Origin: Nitrososphaerota archaeon
GTDB lineage: Archaea; Thermoproteota; Bathyarchaeia; Bathyarchaeales; Bathycorpusculaceae
Length of the DNA stretch: 64,000 bases
Assembly: GCA_031274765.1 (NCBI GenBank)
Contig: JAISPR010000153.1
Coordinates: 62,001 to 126,000 of the forward strand
Reading direction: 5' to 3'
Positions 43,913-52,493 of this stretch are shown here, in pieces (the stretch's first letter is position 1; every line of letters begins with the position of its first letter). Below the pieces are notes generated by a model that was given only the letters and a program-made list of their open reading frames with translations, was not told the DNA's origin and did no database searches. The translations under genes were made by a program, and so were the position numbers.

Positions 43913-45364
43913 CTAGGGGAGTTTACCCAAAAGTATTCGGACAGTTTTTCTGGGATGCCGTAATGCCCTTAGAAGCTTTTTGGTGGTAACAATACGGTTT
44001 ATCTGGTTAGCTTTCATACACAACGCGGTTAACTCTTGGGCAGTAAACTGGGGGGTTTCCACAAGCGGCTCTGTTGCCGCTAAAGTGTAATCACAAAAGT
44101 TCTCACAGATATAACCTTTGGATTTTGCCTGCTCGTAGAAAGCTGTTCCATAGAGCGGCATAACAATACTAAAAATAAAGCTCTCAGCACCCAGTGTTTT
44201 GAGCTTGTAAGCGTACTGGATTGTTGCCTCAATGTCGGCTTTGGTTTCACCAATTAAACCTATGACAAAAAAGCAACCCACCTTAATGCCTACTTTTTTA
44301 CAAGCTACAATCGCATCCTCCACTTTTTTTAGGTCAAGACTCTTTTTGGCAACATTAGAAACAATGTGTTGTACACCGGATTCCGGTGCAACACGAATTT
44401 TTTTACACCCCGCACGTTTCATCTTGCGCAATAACGTCTCACTAAGTGTGTCGGCACGGACACCATTTGGAGTGAACCATTCAAAGCGTAGACCACGTTC
44501 TACGATTAAATCACATATCTCGGCCATGCGCTTGGGATCCCAGGTCATGTTATCATCAGCAAAATCTATTTGTTTAATACCATAGGTTTTAATAACATGC
44601 TCTATCTCGTCAACCACGTTTTTGGAGCTTCGAGAACGCCAGGTTTTACCCCACATAAGAGAATGGGTACAAAAAACACAACTAAAAGGGCACCCTCGAC
44701 TGGTAATAACAATGGTGTTGGGTTTGGTGATTTCTCCGCGCAGAGGGTTTTCTTTGACTGCACTTGTATAAACTTGCATGGGTAACAAGTGGCGGGCAGG
44801 CAGGGGCAAAATATCTAGGTCTTTAATGACCTCTCGTTTGCGATTTAATATGATATTGCCGTTTTTTTTGTAACCTAACCCATCGATATTGTATAGTTCA
44901 GTTTTTTTTTGCTCCAGGGCCAAAACCAGTTCAGAAACGGTTATTTCAGGTTCGCCGACTACCACAAAATCTGCTACACTATTCTGTAGACAGTCTTCGG
45001 GTCGTGAAGATGGATGAAGACCAAACAGCACCACAGAGATGTTTTGGTCAACATTTTTTGTAATGGAGACAACTTCATAAGCAGTTTTGGACCAGCCTGA
45101 AAAGGGGATTTCAACGATGACGACCTCAGGTTTCCAATTTCTGATGCGTTCTGCAATGGTTTTTGCACTCAAACCCACGCGGTACTTAGTTGCGTCTAGC
45201 TCCAGTAAATTCATCCAGCCTTCGGTGGGTGAGTCGATAATGGTTACTGAATGATTTTTTTCAAGCACCGCAGCAACAGAGGCCAGAACAATGGGGGGAA
45301 AAACGTTGGGTCGTCCCCATGCTTTTGGTTGTATTCGGGGTGGATTAATCAAGCAAACTCGCAT
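43913..45364 (-). CDS. B12-binding radical SAM protein
   Basis: 483 residues. An N-terminal cobalamin-binding (B12) Rossmann domain (MRVCLINPP, HSVTIIDSPTEGW, VVLFGLHPSSRPED) is followed by a radical-SAM core with the cluster motif RGCPFSCVFC (about residues 227-236) and the later GCFFVIGLIGETKADIE segment. Members methylate unactivated carbons or modify lipids, cofactors or antibiotics; the substrate is unknown. I chose ATG 45364, preceded by GAAGGG 7 bases away, rather than a 21-codon longer frame. A SAM-dependent methyltransferase is divergent upstream. Confidence 0.9.
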   Translation of the reverse strand: MRVCLINPPRIQPKAWGRPNVFPPIVLASVAAVLEKNHSVTIIDSPTEGWMNLLELDATKYRVGLSAKTIAERIRNWKPEVVIVEIPFSGWSKTAYEVVSITKNVDQNISVVLFGLHPSSRPEDCLQNSVADFVVVGEPEITVSELVLALEQKKTELYNIDGLGYKKNGNIILNRKREVIKDLDILPLPARHLLPMQVYTSAVKENPLRGEITKPNTIVITSRGCPFSCVFCTHSLMWGKTWRSRSSKNVVDEIEHVIKTYGIKQIDFADDNMTWDPKRMAEICDLIVERGLRFEWFTPNGVRADTLSETLLRKMKRAGCKKIRVAPESGVQHIVSNVAKKSLDLKKVEDAIVACKKVGIKVGCFFVIGLIGETKADIEATIQYAYKLKTLGAESFIFSIVMPLYGTAFYEQAKSKGYICENFCDYTLAATEPLVETPQFTAQELTALCMKANQINRIVTTKKLLRALRHPRKTVRILLGKLP

Positions 45365-45544
45365 TGCAGACCCTTCTTTTAAGCAAACATACCTGCTTTG
45401 ATTAATATGTTTGCACGAAATAGACATTTATGGATATGCTCAGAGGCCAATAGTTTAATCGATGAAGAGCAACAATATCGAAAATAGTTCATAAAATGAT
45501 ACCTCAAGAGGTGTGTTTCTAAGTCTAGGTGCGCTTGTTTTGTT

Positions 45545-45665
45545 GGCCTTTTGCATTTTAGGTGGTGCTTGTGTCATTCTTTCTCTAACGGTTTATGTTC
45601 AAACATGTCCAACAACTGCTATGTCACAACAAAACTTATTGACCTGCCTGTTTTGACGAAGAGCC
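45545..45665 (-). repeat. MITE-like element, family C, copy 4
   Basis: 121 bp, same orientation as 31595-31723. Ends GGCCTTTTGCATTTTAGGTG and, read inward from the right, GGCTCTTCGTCAAAACAGGC, with AACTTATTG conserved inside. It ends 72 bp before the methyltransferase start, so it lies within that gene's control region. Confidence 0.65.
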
Positions 45666-45737
45666 AAGCGTTTTTTAATTTTAAGATTTATTAGCCTACA
45701 AGCCAAACATATACCAAACCTCCTTGGAGCCAGACAG

Positions 45738-46550
45738 TTGCAAAAAGATCCCCGATTAAAACAGAAAATTTTTGAAGCAAACATCGCTGTTCATCGAGAA
45801 GAAGCAAAATACTACGAACAGCTCCATCCGGAAGTCTATAGCAAAAAAGAACAAAAAAGAATAACAACCAAACTCAGAGAAGTCGGCCAGCTGATTGGCA
45901 ACAATAAAAAAAACGCATTGGATGTTGGTGCGGGAACTGGCAACTTAACGGGTAAACTATTACAAATGGGTTACCATGTAACAGCCATAGATATTTCAGC
46001 AGAAATGTGTGCCATCCTCAAAAAAAAATATACCTCTTTTATAGGTAATAATTTAACAGTGATTAATTCACCCATCGAAGATTTGACTTTTAACCAAAAC
46101 ACGTTTGATTTAATTACCAGCTACTCGGTGTTGCACCATCTGCCCGACTACACAGTCGCACTACAAACACTTACAGGCTTGCTCAAAAAAAGCGGCGTAA
46201 TCTATATCGATCATGAAGCATCACCTTTCTACTGGACAAATGAGCGTAGTATGATAGCAGCAGTAATCAAAGGCCTCTATTTGCATTCTAATCCCATAGT
46301 CAATAGCCTATACTTTCAAGTCACCGGCTTGAGGGTTCCCATGATAGACTATACTTTCTCGGATTACTGGTTCAAAAAAGAACATGCACTAAACCATCAA
46401 AACATAGAAGGTGTGTTCAAACAATCGCACTTTACATATTATAAACGGATAGATTATTACCAAAATGCAACTTGGACACCAAATCCCCTGTTTTATCCGT
46501 ATCGACTGATTTGTAAACCCGAAATGAGCTATTGGATAGCCAAAAAATAA
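45738..46550 (+). CDS. Class I SAM-dependent methyltransferase
   Basis: 270 residues. SAM motif I is ALDVGAGTGNLTGKLL (about residues 55-70), the acidic strand end is VTAIDIS, and the post-motif strand is FDLITSYSVLHHLPD, typical of small-molecule or lipid methyltransferases of the Methyltransf_11/25 type. The N-terminal 50 residues are helical and charged. TTG start at 45738 with TTGGAG 8 bases upstream. It is divergent from the radical SAM gene. The substrate is unknown. Confidence 0.85.
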   Translation: MQKDPRLKQKIFEANIAVHREEAKYYEQLHPEVYSKKEQKRITTKLREVGQLIGNNKKNALDVGAGTGNLTGKLLQMGYHVTAIDISAEMCAILKKKYTSFIGNNLTVINSPIEDLTFNQNTFDLITSYSVLHHLPDYTVALQTLTGLLKKSGVIYIDHEASPFYWTNERSMIAAVIKGLYLHSNPIVNSLYFQVTGLRVPMIDYTFSDYWFKKEHALNHQNIEGVFKQSHFTYYKRIDYYQNATWTPNPLFYPYRLICKPEMSYWIAKK

Positions 46551-46707
46551 CCAGATATGAGAACCAAACAGTAACGCATCATTGTGGAAAGGTAAACAAA
46601 TTTTCACTTAAACTCAAGGGTTTCGATAAAATTCACAAGACTACAAAACATACAACAACACATAAAGAAACATACACAACCTGAATTTTTGTCAAAATTT
46701 AATATAT

Positions 46708-47171
46708 CCTGATTTCTCGGCGTTTCTGTACTATATATGTATATGTGTTGCTTTTAATTTGATTTTACTGATAATGTTTCAATTAAAGTGTTGGTGATGG
46801 TTGTCACTATTTTTTACAATACGCATTTTTGTTGTAGGGTGTAATTATATCATACATTATGTGTAAAAATTATGACCTAGTTACTTACATTTGGCAGTTT
46901 GACCTAAAACAGCCAAAAATTAAATCATGCTCAAAAAATATTCGAAAAAATAAGAAAACCATTGTAAAAATAACCAAAAACGCGTAACAACCAGTAATAT
47001 AAACAATTCAAAATATTTTTTTCCCAAACTGCAGAATGTAAATAGTTATCATATAAAAAACAAGAGTTAACACACAAAAAACGAATATAATGGGACATAA
47101 TAAATAATGCGTGCTGAAAAGCGACAAATAATTTTCAGCCGTGTATATTACAACTTTGACGAGAATTCAGG
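46708..47171 (+). mobile_element. MITE, family B, copy 2, interrupted by a family A element
   Basis: 464 bp with ends CCTGATTTCTC and GAGAATTCAGG (10 of 11 matched as an inverted repeat). Removing the inserted 159 bp and one 6-bp duplication leaves 299 bp, exactly the length of the intact copy at 31812-32110, with matching sequence on both sides of the join. ATATAT flanks both ends and may be its own target duplication. Confidence 0.88.
46884..47042 (+). mobile_element. MITE, family A, copy 3, nested in family B (target duplication TAGTTA)
   Basis: 159 bp, ends CTTACATTTGGCAGTTTG and, read inward, TTTACATTCTGCAGTTTG. TAGTTA is duplicated at 46878-46883 and 47043-47048. It lies within the family B element, so it is the younger insertion. 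Its body is nearly identical to 35316-35474 (over most of the 159 bp by eye). Confidence 0.92.
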
Positions 47172-47341
47172 ATATATGTGACCAGTTATTTGCCAAATTT
47201 TAATGTGTTATTTGTTAGTATGTGTTTAGTTCGCAGATTGTGAAGCAAACTGGTGTTGTGTCGTTATTTGATAAGTAAATGGCCCAGAAATTTAGGTTTA
47301 GTATAAATGAGAAATTAAAGATAAATTTTGCTGAAAACTAA

Positions 47342-47436
47342 GGTGACCTCCGAAAACCCATATTTTCCAAAAATCATCTGAGAAACCCTACAAATATGTT
47401 ACTTGGTTTTCTGAAAGGGTGTTTTCGAAGGTTGCC
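47342..47436 (-). repeat. MITE-like element, family D, copy 4
   Basis: 95 bp; left GGTGACCTCCGAAAACCCAT, right read inward GGCAACCTTCGAAAACACCC. CTAA flanks both sides (47338-47341 and 47437-47440), a possible 4-bp target duplication. The following ~290 bp up to 47729 shows no gene. Confidence 0.7.
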
Positions 47437-47729
47437 CTAAATACATACATTGATGTTGGTTATGTTTGTTTTATGTGCAGTTTTATGTGTTGATTGGAGC
47501 ATAAATTTTTATTCACACTGCCAGCATAATTGTATTACATGACAAAATTGCAAGTGTAGCAGACAATATTAACATCATTAATGTTTAAACTGGCGATATT
47601 TATAAAATCAAGTTAAAACCAGTACATTGCATGCAGGGTATAAAACAATGAGAGTTCAGGTTTTAGGGAATTAAAAACAAACCCTCTGTCGAATTTGTGT
47701 AATTTATCCGCTAAAAAAATAGAGAGAAA

Positions 47730-48071
47730 TTATTTATGCTGAAACGCCGTTGCAATGGCTATAACCACAATGATTAGCAATATAACAATTACTGAATAGA
47801 TCCAATTGATTGCAAAAACTGCCCATGCACCACCCACAGCAAGTGTAATCAAACCAAACACAACAGTACTAAAGCTACTACGCTCATACCGTTCGAGCTT
47901 ATTTGTACGCATGACACCAAGAACAATCAACCACAAACCACAAAACACAGCCACCACTGGCACAATCAGTATCCAATTGATAATCCCTATAACATAGAGT
48001 AGTATAGCAATTGTGACGGCAAGAAAAAAAATGCCGATGGTTAACAGAGTACGCTTTTGTTCAGTGCCCAT
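47730..48071 (-). CDS. Small four-helix membrane protein, unknown function
   Basis: 113 residues with four hydrophobic segments (about residues 9-29, 32-50, 64-84, 88-108) separated by short basic turns (RTNKLERYERSS). No enzyme motif. It starts 11 bp after the SPFH-domain gene's stop on the same strand and is the last gene of a cluster of zinc-ribbon and SPFH proteins, so it may be the membrane partner of that system. Confidence 0.7.
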   Translation of the reverse strand: MGTEQKRTLLTIGIFFLAVTIAILLYVIGIINWILIVPVVAVFCGLWLIVLGVMRTNKLERYERSSFSTVVFGLITLAVGGAWAVFAINWIYSVIVILLIIVVIAIATAFQHK

Positions 48072-48082
48072 ACTTTTGGCAC

Positions 48083-49060
48083 CTAACTGGTTTTATGTCC
48101 ACATTCGGGGCAGAATTTACTGTATACGGGGATAGCTTTATTGCAGTTAGGACAAATCATCGTCTGCTGGTTTGGCGGGGTGAGATTGGTTCCACAACTA
48201 GGGCAGAATTTACTGGTTGCGGGCACTTTTTCGCTGCATTTAGGACAGATAATTAGTGTCGCCGCAGGTGCTGCTTGTGGGACATTTTGTTGGTTCATGA
48301 TTTGGGGGATAAGTACCATGCCTGCGCCCATCGCGCCTGAGCCACCGCCTTTGCCAAGGGATTCTGCTGAGCTCTTTAGGGTTTCCATGCGTAATACGTC
48401 GCCGGCTGCGGTGTTGCCAGTTTTGAGCCAAAAGAGACGTTCTCGGTATTCGGGTGTAGTGTCGATGCCTTCAAAGCGAAGATCAGTGAGTTCTACGCCG
48501 ACGCGTTTGAAATAGTCAATAAGAGTATTTTTGACGATAATGGAAGTTTCGGTTAGGCGGGTGAATACGGATACAAGGTCGTAGTGACTGAGTTCGGTGA
48601 TGATTTTTTCATTGAGAAAGCCGCGGAGAAAGCCGTTGACGCTGTCGGTGGTGTAGACTTTTTGTCCACCGATGACTTCGTTAACAAACAGAGTGGGTTC
48701 AGCTACTTTGAACCAGAACTGTCCATATACCTGCAGAGGTGCAAGTTCGGTGGTCTGTGCACGTGTTCCCCATTTGCCAGCAAAGATTTTAGTACTGATG
48801 AACAATACGGTTGCTTTAAATGGTTTGTTACCGCCAAACCCGGCTATTCTTGTCAGTAAACCGGTGAATAGGGGCAGATTTAGGGTGGTTAGGGTGTGTC
48901 GACCGGCTTGGAATACGTCATAAGCCTTACCGTCACGGAAGAATACAGCAATCTCGTATTCGCGCACGATAAGTTGGGCACCCCAGGTTATGTCCTCTTT
49001 GGGGTAGCGCCAGACAATATCGTCTGCACCTGCGTTTGTCCATTCGATAACTTGCGGCAT
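48083..49060 (-). CDS. SPFH-domain protein with C-terminal double zinc ribbon
   Basis: 325 residues. Residues ~1-230 form an SPFH (band-7-like) domain of the YdjI/virion-core type (VIEWTNAGADDIVWRYP, then LIVREYEIAVFFRDGKA and VGVELTDLRFEGI). A Gly/Met/Pro linker follows. The C terminus carries two zinc ribbons (CPKCSEKVPATSKFCPSCG and CPNCNKAIPVYSKFCPECG), each CxxC-x10-13-CxxC. Such proteins oligomerise near membranes. Its ATG overlaps the stop of the upstream coiled-coil gene (TAATG), so the two are co-translated. Confidence 0.88.
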   Translation of the reverse strand: MPQVIEWTNAGADDIVWRYPKEDITWGAQLIVREYEIAVFFRDGKAYDVFQAGRHTLTTLNLPLFTGLLTRIAGFGGNKPFKATVLFISTKIFAGKWGTRAQTTELAPLQVYGQFWFKVAEPTLFVNEVIGGQKVYTTDSVNGFLRGFLNEKIITELSHYDLVSVFTRLTETSIIVKNTLIDYFKRVGVELTDLRFEGIDTTPEYRERLFWLKTGNTAAGDVLRMETLKSSAESLGKGGGSGAMGAGMVLIPQIMNQQNVPQAAPAATLIICPKCSEKVPATSKFCPSCGTNLTPPNQQTMICPNCNKAIPVYSKFCPECGHKTS

Positions 49061-49605
49061 TAGGCATGCACTCCTTTAATGACTTCTTGGCGTTTATCAA
49101 ATATGTCTTCGAGCAACTCAAATTTGTCTGTTACGGTTTGGATTTTTTCTTTGAGGTTGGTGTAGTCACCGTCTAGGAGCTGACTTTTTAGTGTGTCAAT
49201 TTGGTCGGTTAAGGTGTTGACACTGTCTATGAGTTGGGTGTCGTAGGCTATCATACGGTCAAGGTTTTCTTCTTTAATTTTAACTATATCAAAGAAACCA
49301 GCGTAACCATATGATGCGTGGTTAATTTTTTCGGTTATGCGATCCATTTTTGCAACTAAACGATCAATATCGGTTAAGACATCAAGGTATCGTTTATCGG
49401 TGATTTTTTGGGCTATTGCTCTAGCAGTGTTTTTTCCTCGGGACAGTTTGAGCACAAGATGCGTGCGGAGTAACTTGTCAGACTCTCGTCGGAGTTCTTT
49501 TTCTTTGTAGCCGCGGAAACCAGGAAGCGCAGCAACTATACGCTCGGAAAGCCGCATTTGGCTTTTCGCTTGGGTATATCCATCTTTATTTTCGCTTATT
49601 TCCAC
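49060..49605 (-). CDS. Coiled-coil protein of the SPFH cluster
   Basis: 181 residues, charged and almost wholly helical. A middle Gly/Tyr-containing segment (HASYGYAGFFDIVKIKEENLD) is flanked by heptad-rich arms (about residues 30-95 and 120-175). A short GFRGYKEKELRRESDKLLR motif lies near residues 29-47. No transmembrane helix and no enzymatic motif. Its end overlaps the SPFH gene start, and a zinc-ribbon protein gene lies 52 bp upstream. It probably assembles with the SPFH protein. Confidence 0.75.
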   Translation of the reverse strand: MEISENKDGYTQAKSQMRLSERIVAALPGFRGYKEKELRRESDKLLRTHLVLKLSRGKNTARAIAQKITDKRYLDVLTDIDRLVAKMDRITEKINHASYGYAGFFDIVKIKEENLDRMIAYDTQLIDSVNTLTDQIDTLKSQLLDGDYTNLKEKIQTVTDKFELLEDIFDKRQEVIKGVHA

Positions 49606-49657
49606 TTCCTCCTATGTTTTCAATGCGTTATAAAAAACGCTCGCATTTAAAGGTTGG

Positions 49658-50401
49658 CTAGAATTTACGGTTGGGAATGTCACCCCTAAGGGTCATGCCT
49701 TTTGCTCCATCAAGAATTATCTGATAAATGTTACCCTTGTACTCATATTTGATAAACCATACCGGTGCATGTAGATACACCATTTGGTTTAGTGTTATAG
49801 TGGTGGAAGCTTCTATAATACGGTCGATGTCTTGCTGGAGTAGAAAACGATGATGGGCATCAATCTGCTGACGGGCAACTGTTAACACTTGATCTCGTTC
49901 CATCTCGCTGTTTAAGAGCTTGGCGAACCCTTCGATTTTGCGAAAATCGTAGGGCACTTTGCCGGCCAAGGGAACGTCGTAGGCACGCGTGGGGAAATCT
50001 GAAGCTTGTCTTGCCAGCACAAGCCAGTTGTATTCTTTTTTGATTTCGCCTTCTTTAACTATCGGTGGGGCGATGCGTTCAAAGATACCTTTGTATTTGG
50101 TTGAGGCTTCTACGGATACTATCCAAAACGGCAAGTAGGTAAGGTTTTTTTCGGTAATTTTGGATTTTTTAGCCAAGTCCGCGGGTTTCATAAAGCCTGA
50201 ACGCATCCAGTCGCGCACTAAATTCTCCATCTGTTCGAGGCTGTAGTTATTGGGAAGAACGGAATGTTCAAAGTTGAATGCTTTCCCAGTTTCTATAACA
50301 GTTGTGAAACCACAGTATTTGCAGGTCGCTATAATTTCGCCTGCTTTAAACTCTACTGGTGCACCGCAATGTGAACAGCCGATATTTTGGGCCACTGCCA
50401 T
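49658..50401 (-). CDS. Zinc-ribbon protein of the SPFH cluster
   Basis: 247 residues. An N-terminal zinc ribbon CSHCGAPVEFKAGEIIATCKYCG (Cys positions about 9, 12, 27 and 30) is followed by an alpha/beta domain with Trp/Tyr-rich strands (LTYLPFWIVSVEASTKYKG, HAPVWFIKYEYKGNIYQI) of the sort found in proteins that go with SPFH/YdjI systems. No catalytic motif. It lies 8 bp after the flavoprotein gene, in the same direction. Confidence 0.75.
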   Translation of the reverse strand: MAVAQNIGCSHCGAPVEFKAGEIIATCKYCGFTTVIETGKAFNFEHSVLPNNYSLEQMENLVRDWMRSGFMKPADLAKKSKITEKNLTYLPFWIVSVEASTKYKGIFERIAPPIVKEGEIKKEYNWLVLARQASDFPTRAYDVPLAGKVPYDFRKIEGFAKLLNSEMERDQVLTVARQQIDAHHRFLLQQDIDRIIEASTTITLNQMVYLHAPVWFIKYEYKGNIYQIILDGAKGMTLRGDIPNRKF

Positions 50402-50409
50402 TTGTGTAT

Positions 50410-51792
50410 TTACACCTTTAGTTTTTCTCGTTTGAGGATTTCTCGGGCAACAATAACGCCAGACGCGGAAGCCTGAATTAAGCCTCGGGTAACGCCGGCG
50501 CCGTCACCGATTGTGAACATGTTTTGGATTCGGCTTTCTAAGGCGTGGTTTAGTTGCAGGTGAGATGAATAAAATTTGACTTCAACGCCGTAGAGTAGAG
50601 TCTCGGGTGATGCCACGCCAGGAACAATTTTGTCGAGGGCTTCGAGCATTTCGCGGATGTCGGTTAGATAGCGGTAGGGCAAAACAAAACTGAGATCGCC
50701 AGGGGTGGCGTTTTTGAGAGTGGGCGTGACAACGCTGTGAGCTATGCGTTCTGTTGTACTGCGTCGGCCATGGTTGAGATCGCCAAGGCGCTGGACCATG
50801 ACCCCGCCGCTAAGTAAGTTACTGAGCCGCGCGATGTATTTACCGTATGCAATGGGTTCTTTGAAGGGTTCTGTGAACTGGGTACTGACTAAAACTGCAA
50901 AGTTGGTGTTAGCAGTTTTGGTTTCTGCTTGGCTACCGCCGTTGACGGTTAAGACGCCGTCGTAGGATTCGGTGGTGACTTCGCCATAGGGAGAAACACA
51001 AAAAGTACGGACTTGATCATCAAAGGAACGAGAAAAGTAAACCAATTTTGGTTCATAGAGAATTTTGGTTAGTTTCTCCATCACAGAAGCTATCAATTCG
51101 ACACGAACACCGATATCCACGGGGTTATTGACGGTTTTTAAGCCACGGATTTGTGCTTCGGTTTGTAGCCACTCAGCACCGCTTCTGCCGGGTGCAATGA
51201 TTACGTATTTAGAAAGAATTTTTTCGCCGTTCACGGTTTCAACGCCTTGAATGGTGTTGTTTTCGGCGATTAGACCTTTTACTTCGGTTTTAGGCATAAA
51301 TGTGATTTTGCTATCAAGGTATTCGCGCATACGTTTGAGGGTTTCTAGGCAACGATCAGTGCCCATGTGGCGGACTTCTTGTTTGATGAGTTTTAAACCT
51401 ACTAATGATGCTTGACGCTCGATTTCATCGACTTGTTTGCTGGCTACACCGTAGACTTCTTTGCTGGCTCCGAATTTGAGGTAGATTTCGTCACAGTATT
51501 TGACGAGTTCTTGTAGTTCTTTAGTGGAGACGTATTGGTTTAGCCATCCGCCGACTTCGGTGGATAGGGTGAGTTTGCCATCACTATATGCACCTGCGCC
51601 ACCCCAACCTGAGAGTACTGCGCAGGGTTCACAGTTAACGCATTCAAAGCCGCGTTTTGAGGGGCATTTGCGTTTGTCAATATCTGTACCTCTGTCGATA
51701 ACAAGGACATTAAGGGGTGTATGTTCGGTTAGTTCTAATGCTGAAAAGATGCCTGCGGGGCCTGCGCCCACGATGATTACGTCATATTTCAA
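50410..51792 (-). CDS. FAD-dependent dehydrogenase (COG2509-like)
   Basis: 460-residue flavoprotein. The N-terminal dinucleotide fold is DVIIVGAGPAGIFSALEL (about residues 3-20), then a Cys-containing segment (KCPSKRGFECVNCEPCAV, four Cys, perhaps a metal site) and GWGGAGAYSDGKLTLS. The C-terminal FAD motif is FTIGDGAGVTRGLIQASASG. This matches the COG2509 uncharacterised FAD-dependent dehydrogenases. The reaction is unknown. It lies first in a minus-strand run with the zinc-ribbon and SPFH genes. Confidence 0.88.
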   Translation of the reverse strand: MKYDVIIVGAGPAGIFSALELTEHTPLNVLVIDRGTDIDKRKCPSKRGFECVNCEPCAVLSGWGGAGAYSDGKLTLSTEVGGWLNQYVSTKELQELVKYCDEIYLKFGASKEVYGVASKQVDEIERQASLVGLKLIKQEVRHMGTDRCLETLKRMREYLDSKITFMPKTEVKGLIAENNTIQGVETVNGEKILSKYVIIAPGRSGAEWLQTEAQIRGLKTVNNPVDIGVRVELIASVMEKLTKILYEPKLVYFSRSFDDQVRTFCVSPYGEVTTESYDGVLTVNGGSQAETKTANTNFAVLVSTQFTEPFKEPIAYGKYIARLSNLLSGGVMVQRLGDLNHGRRSTTERIAHSVVTPTLKNATPGDLSFVLPYRYLTDIREMLEALDKIVPGVASPETLLYGVEVKFYSSHLQLNHALESRIQNMFTIGDGAGVTRGLIQASASGVIVAREILKREKLKV

Positions 51793-51953
51793 AGACTAAT
51801 ATCCCTCGGGAACCCAGATGTAGATACAACAGCTCACATATAACTGTTAGCGCCTTTTGGGTCTGGTTAAACTGGGGTAGGCGGCGTGTTTTAAGGGATA
51901 CATAGTTACAAACATTTAATATCTAACAGGTTCTTTTTATCACGGGATGAGTT

Positions 51954-52415
51954 ATGGTAAAAGATAAAAGTCTTGAAGGTATGGATGACTTAATCAGTGA
52001 CTTCAATCGTTTTTACATCCTTACCCTGCTTTACAAAGGCCCTATTCACGGCTACAGCATAATTATCCAATTTAAGTGTCGAATTGGAAAAGAAATCAGC
52101 CCCAGTCTTGTTTATCCTTTCCTCCAACAGCTCGAAGAAAAAGGTTATGTTAAACATACTGCAGAATTGGTAGAAGATAAGAAACGTAAAAATTTTGAGC
52201 TGACTAAAACAGGCAAAGAGTGTTGCACAACCCTTTTTAAACGCTTCACTGAGCTGGTTTCTACGGCTATTGAATCAAGTATCTATGCGTGTGATCACTG
52301 CAACTGTAAAATCTATGAAAGCGCTTATCGTGAAACCATTGACTGTATCGAGATGACGTTTTGTTGTATACACTGTGCACAGTCATACAAGCAATCTAAA
52401 ACCATCAACATGTAA
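51954..52415 (+). CDS. PadR-family regulator with C-terminal Cys/His-rich domain
   Basis: 153 residues. A PadR-like winged helix (LISDFNRFYILTLLYKGPIHGYSII, then ISPSLVYPFLQQLEEKGYV, about residues 10-70) is followed by a segment with HCNCK...CCIHC (CDHCNCKIYES and CIEMTFCCIHCAQSY), a TRASH-like or zinc-knuckle metal site. The regulator may therefore sense a metal or thiol. A TATA-like CATTTAATAT lies about 40 bp upstream of the ATG. Its targets are unknown; the nearest genes are the flavoprotein (divergent) and UPF0147 (convergent). Confidence 0.85.
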   Translation: MVKDKSLEGMDDLISDFNRFYILTLLYKGPIHGYSIIIQFKCRIGKEISPSLVYPFLQQLEEKGYVKHTAELVEDKKRKNFELTKTGKECCTTLFKRFTELVSTAIESSIYACDHCNCKIYESAYRETIDCIEMTFCCIHCAQSYKQSKTINM

Positions 52416-52493
52416 ACAATTTCCTAAAGTCAGGCTATGTAGCAGTTGTGTAGTCTGAAATTTTTTTTGTTTTATTGTTTTAGTAAATTTATA

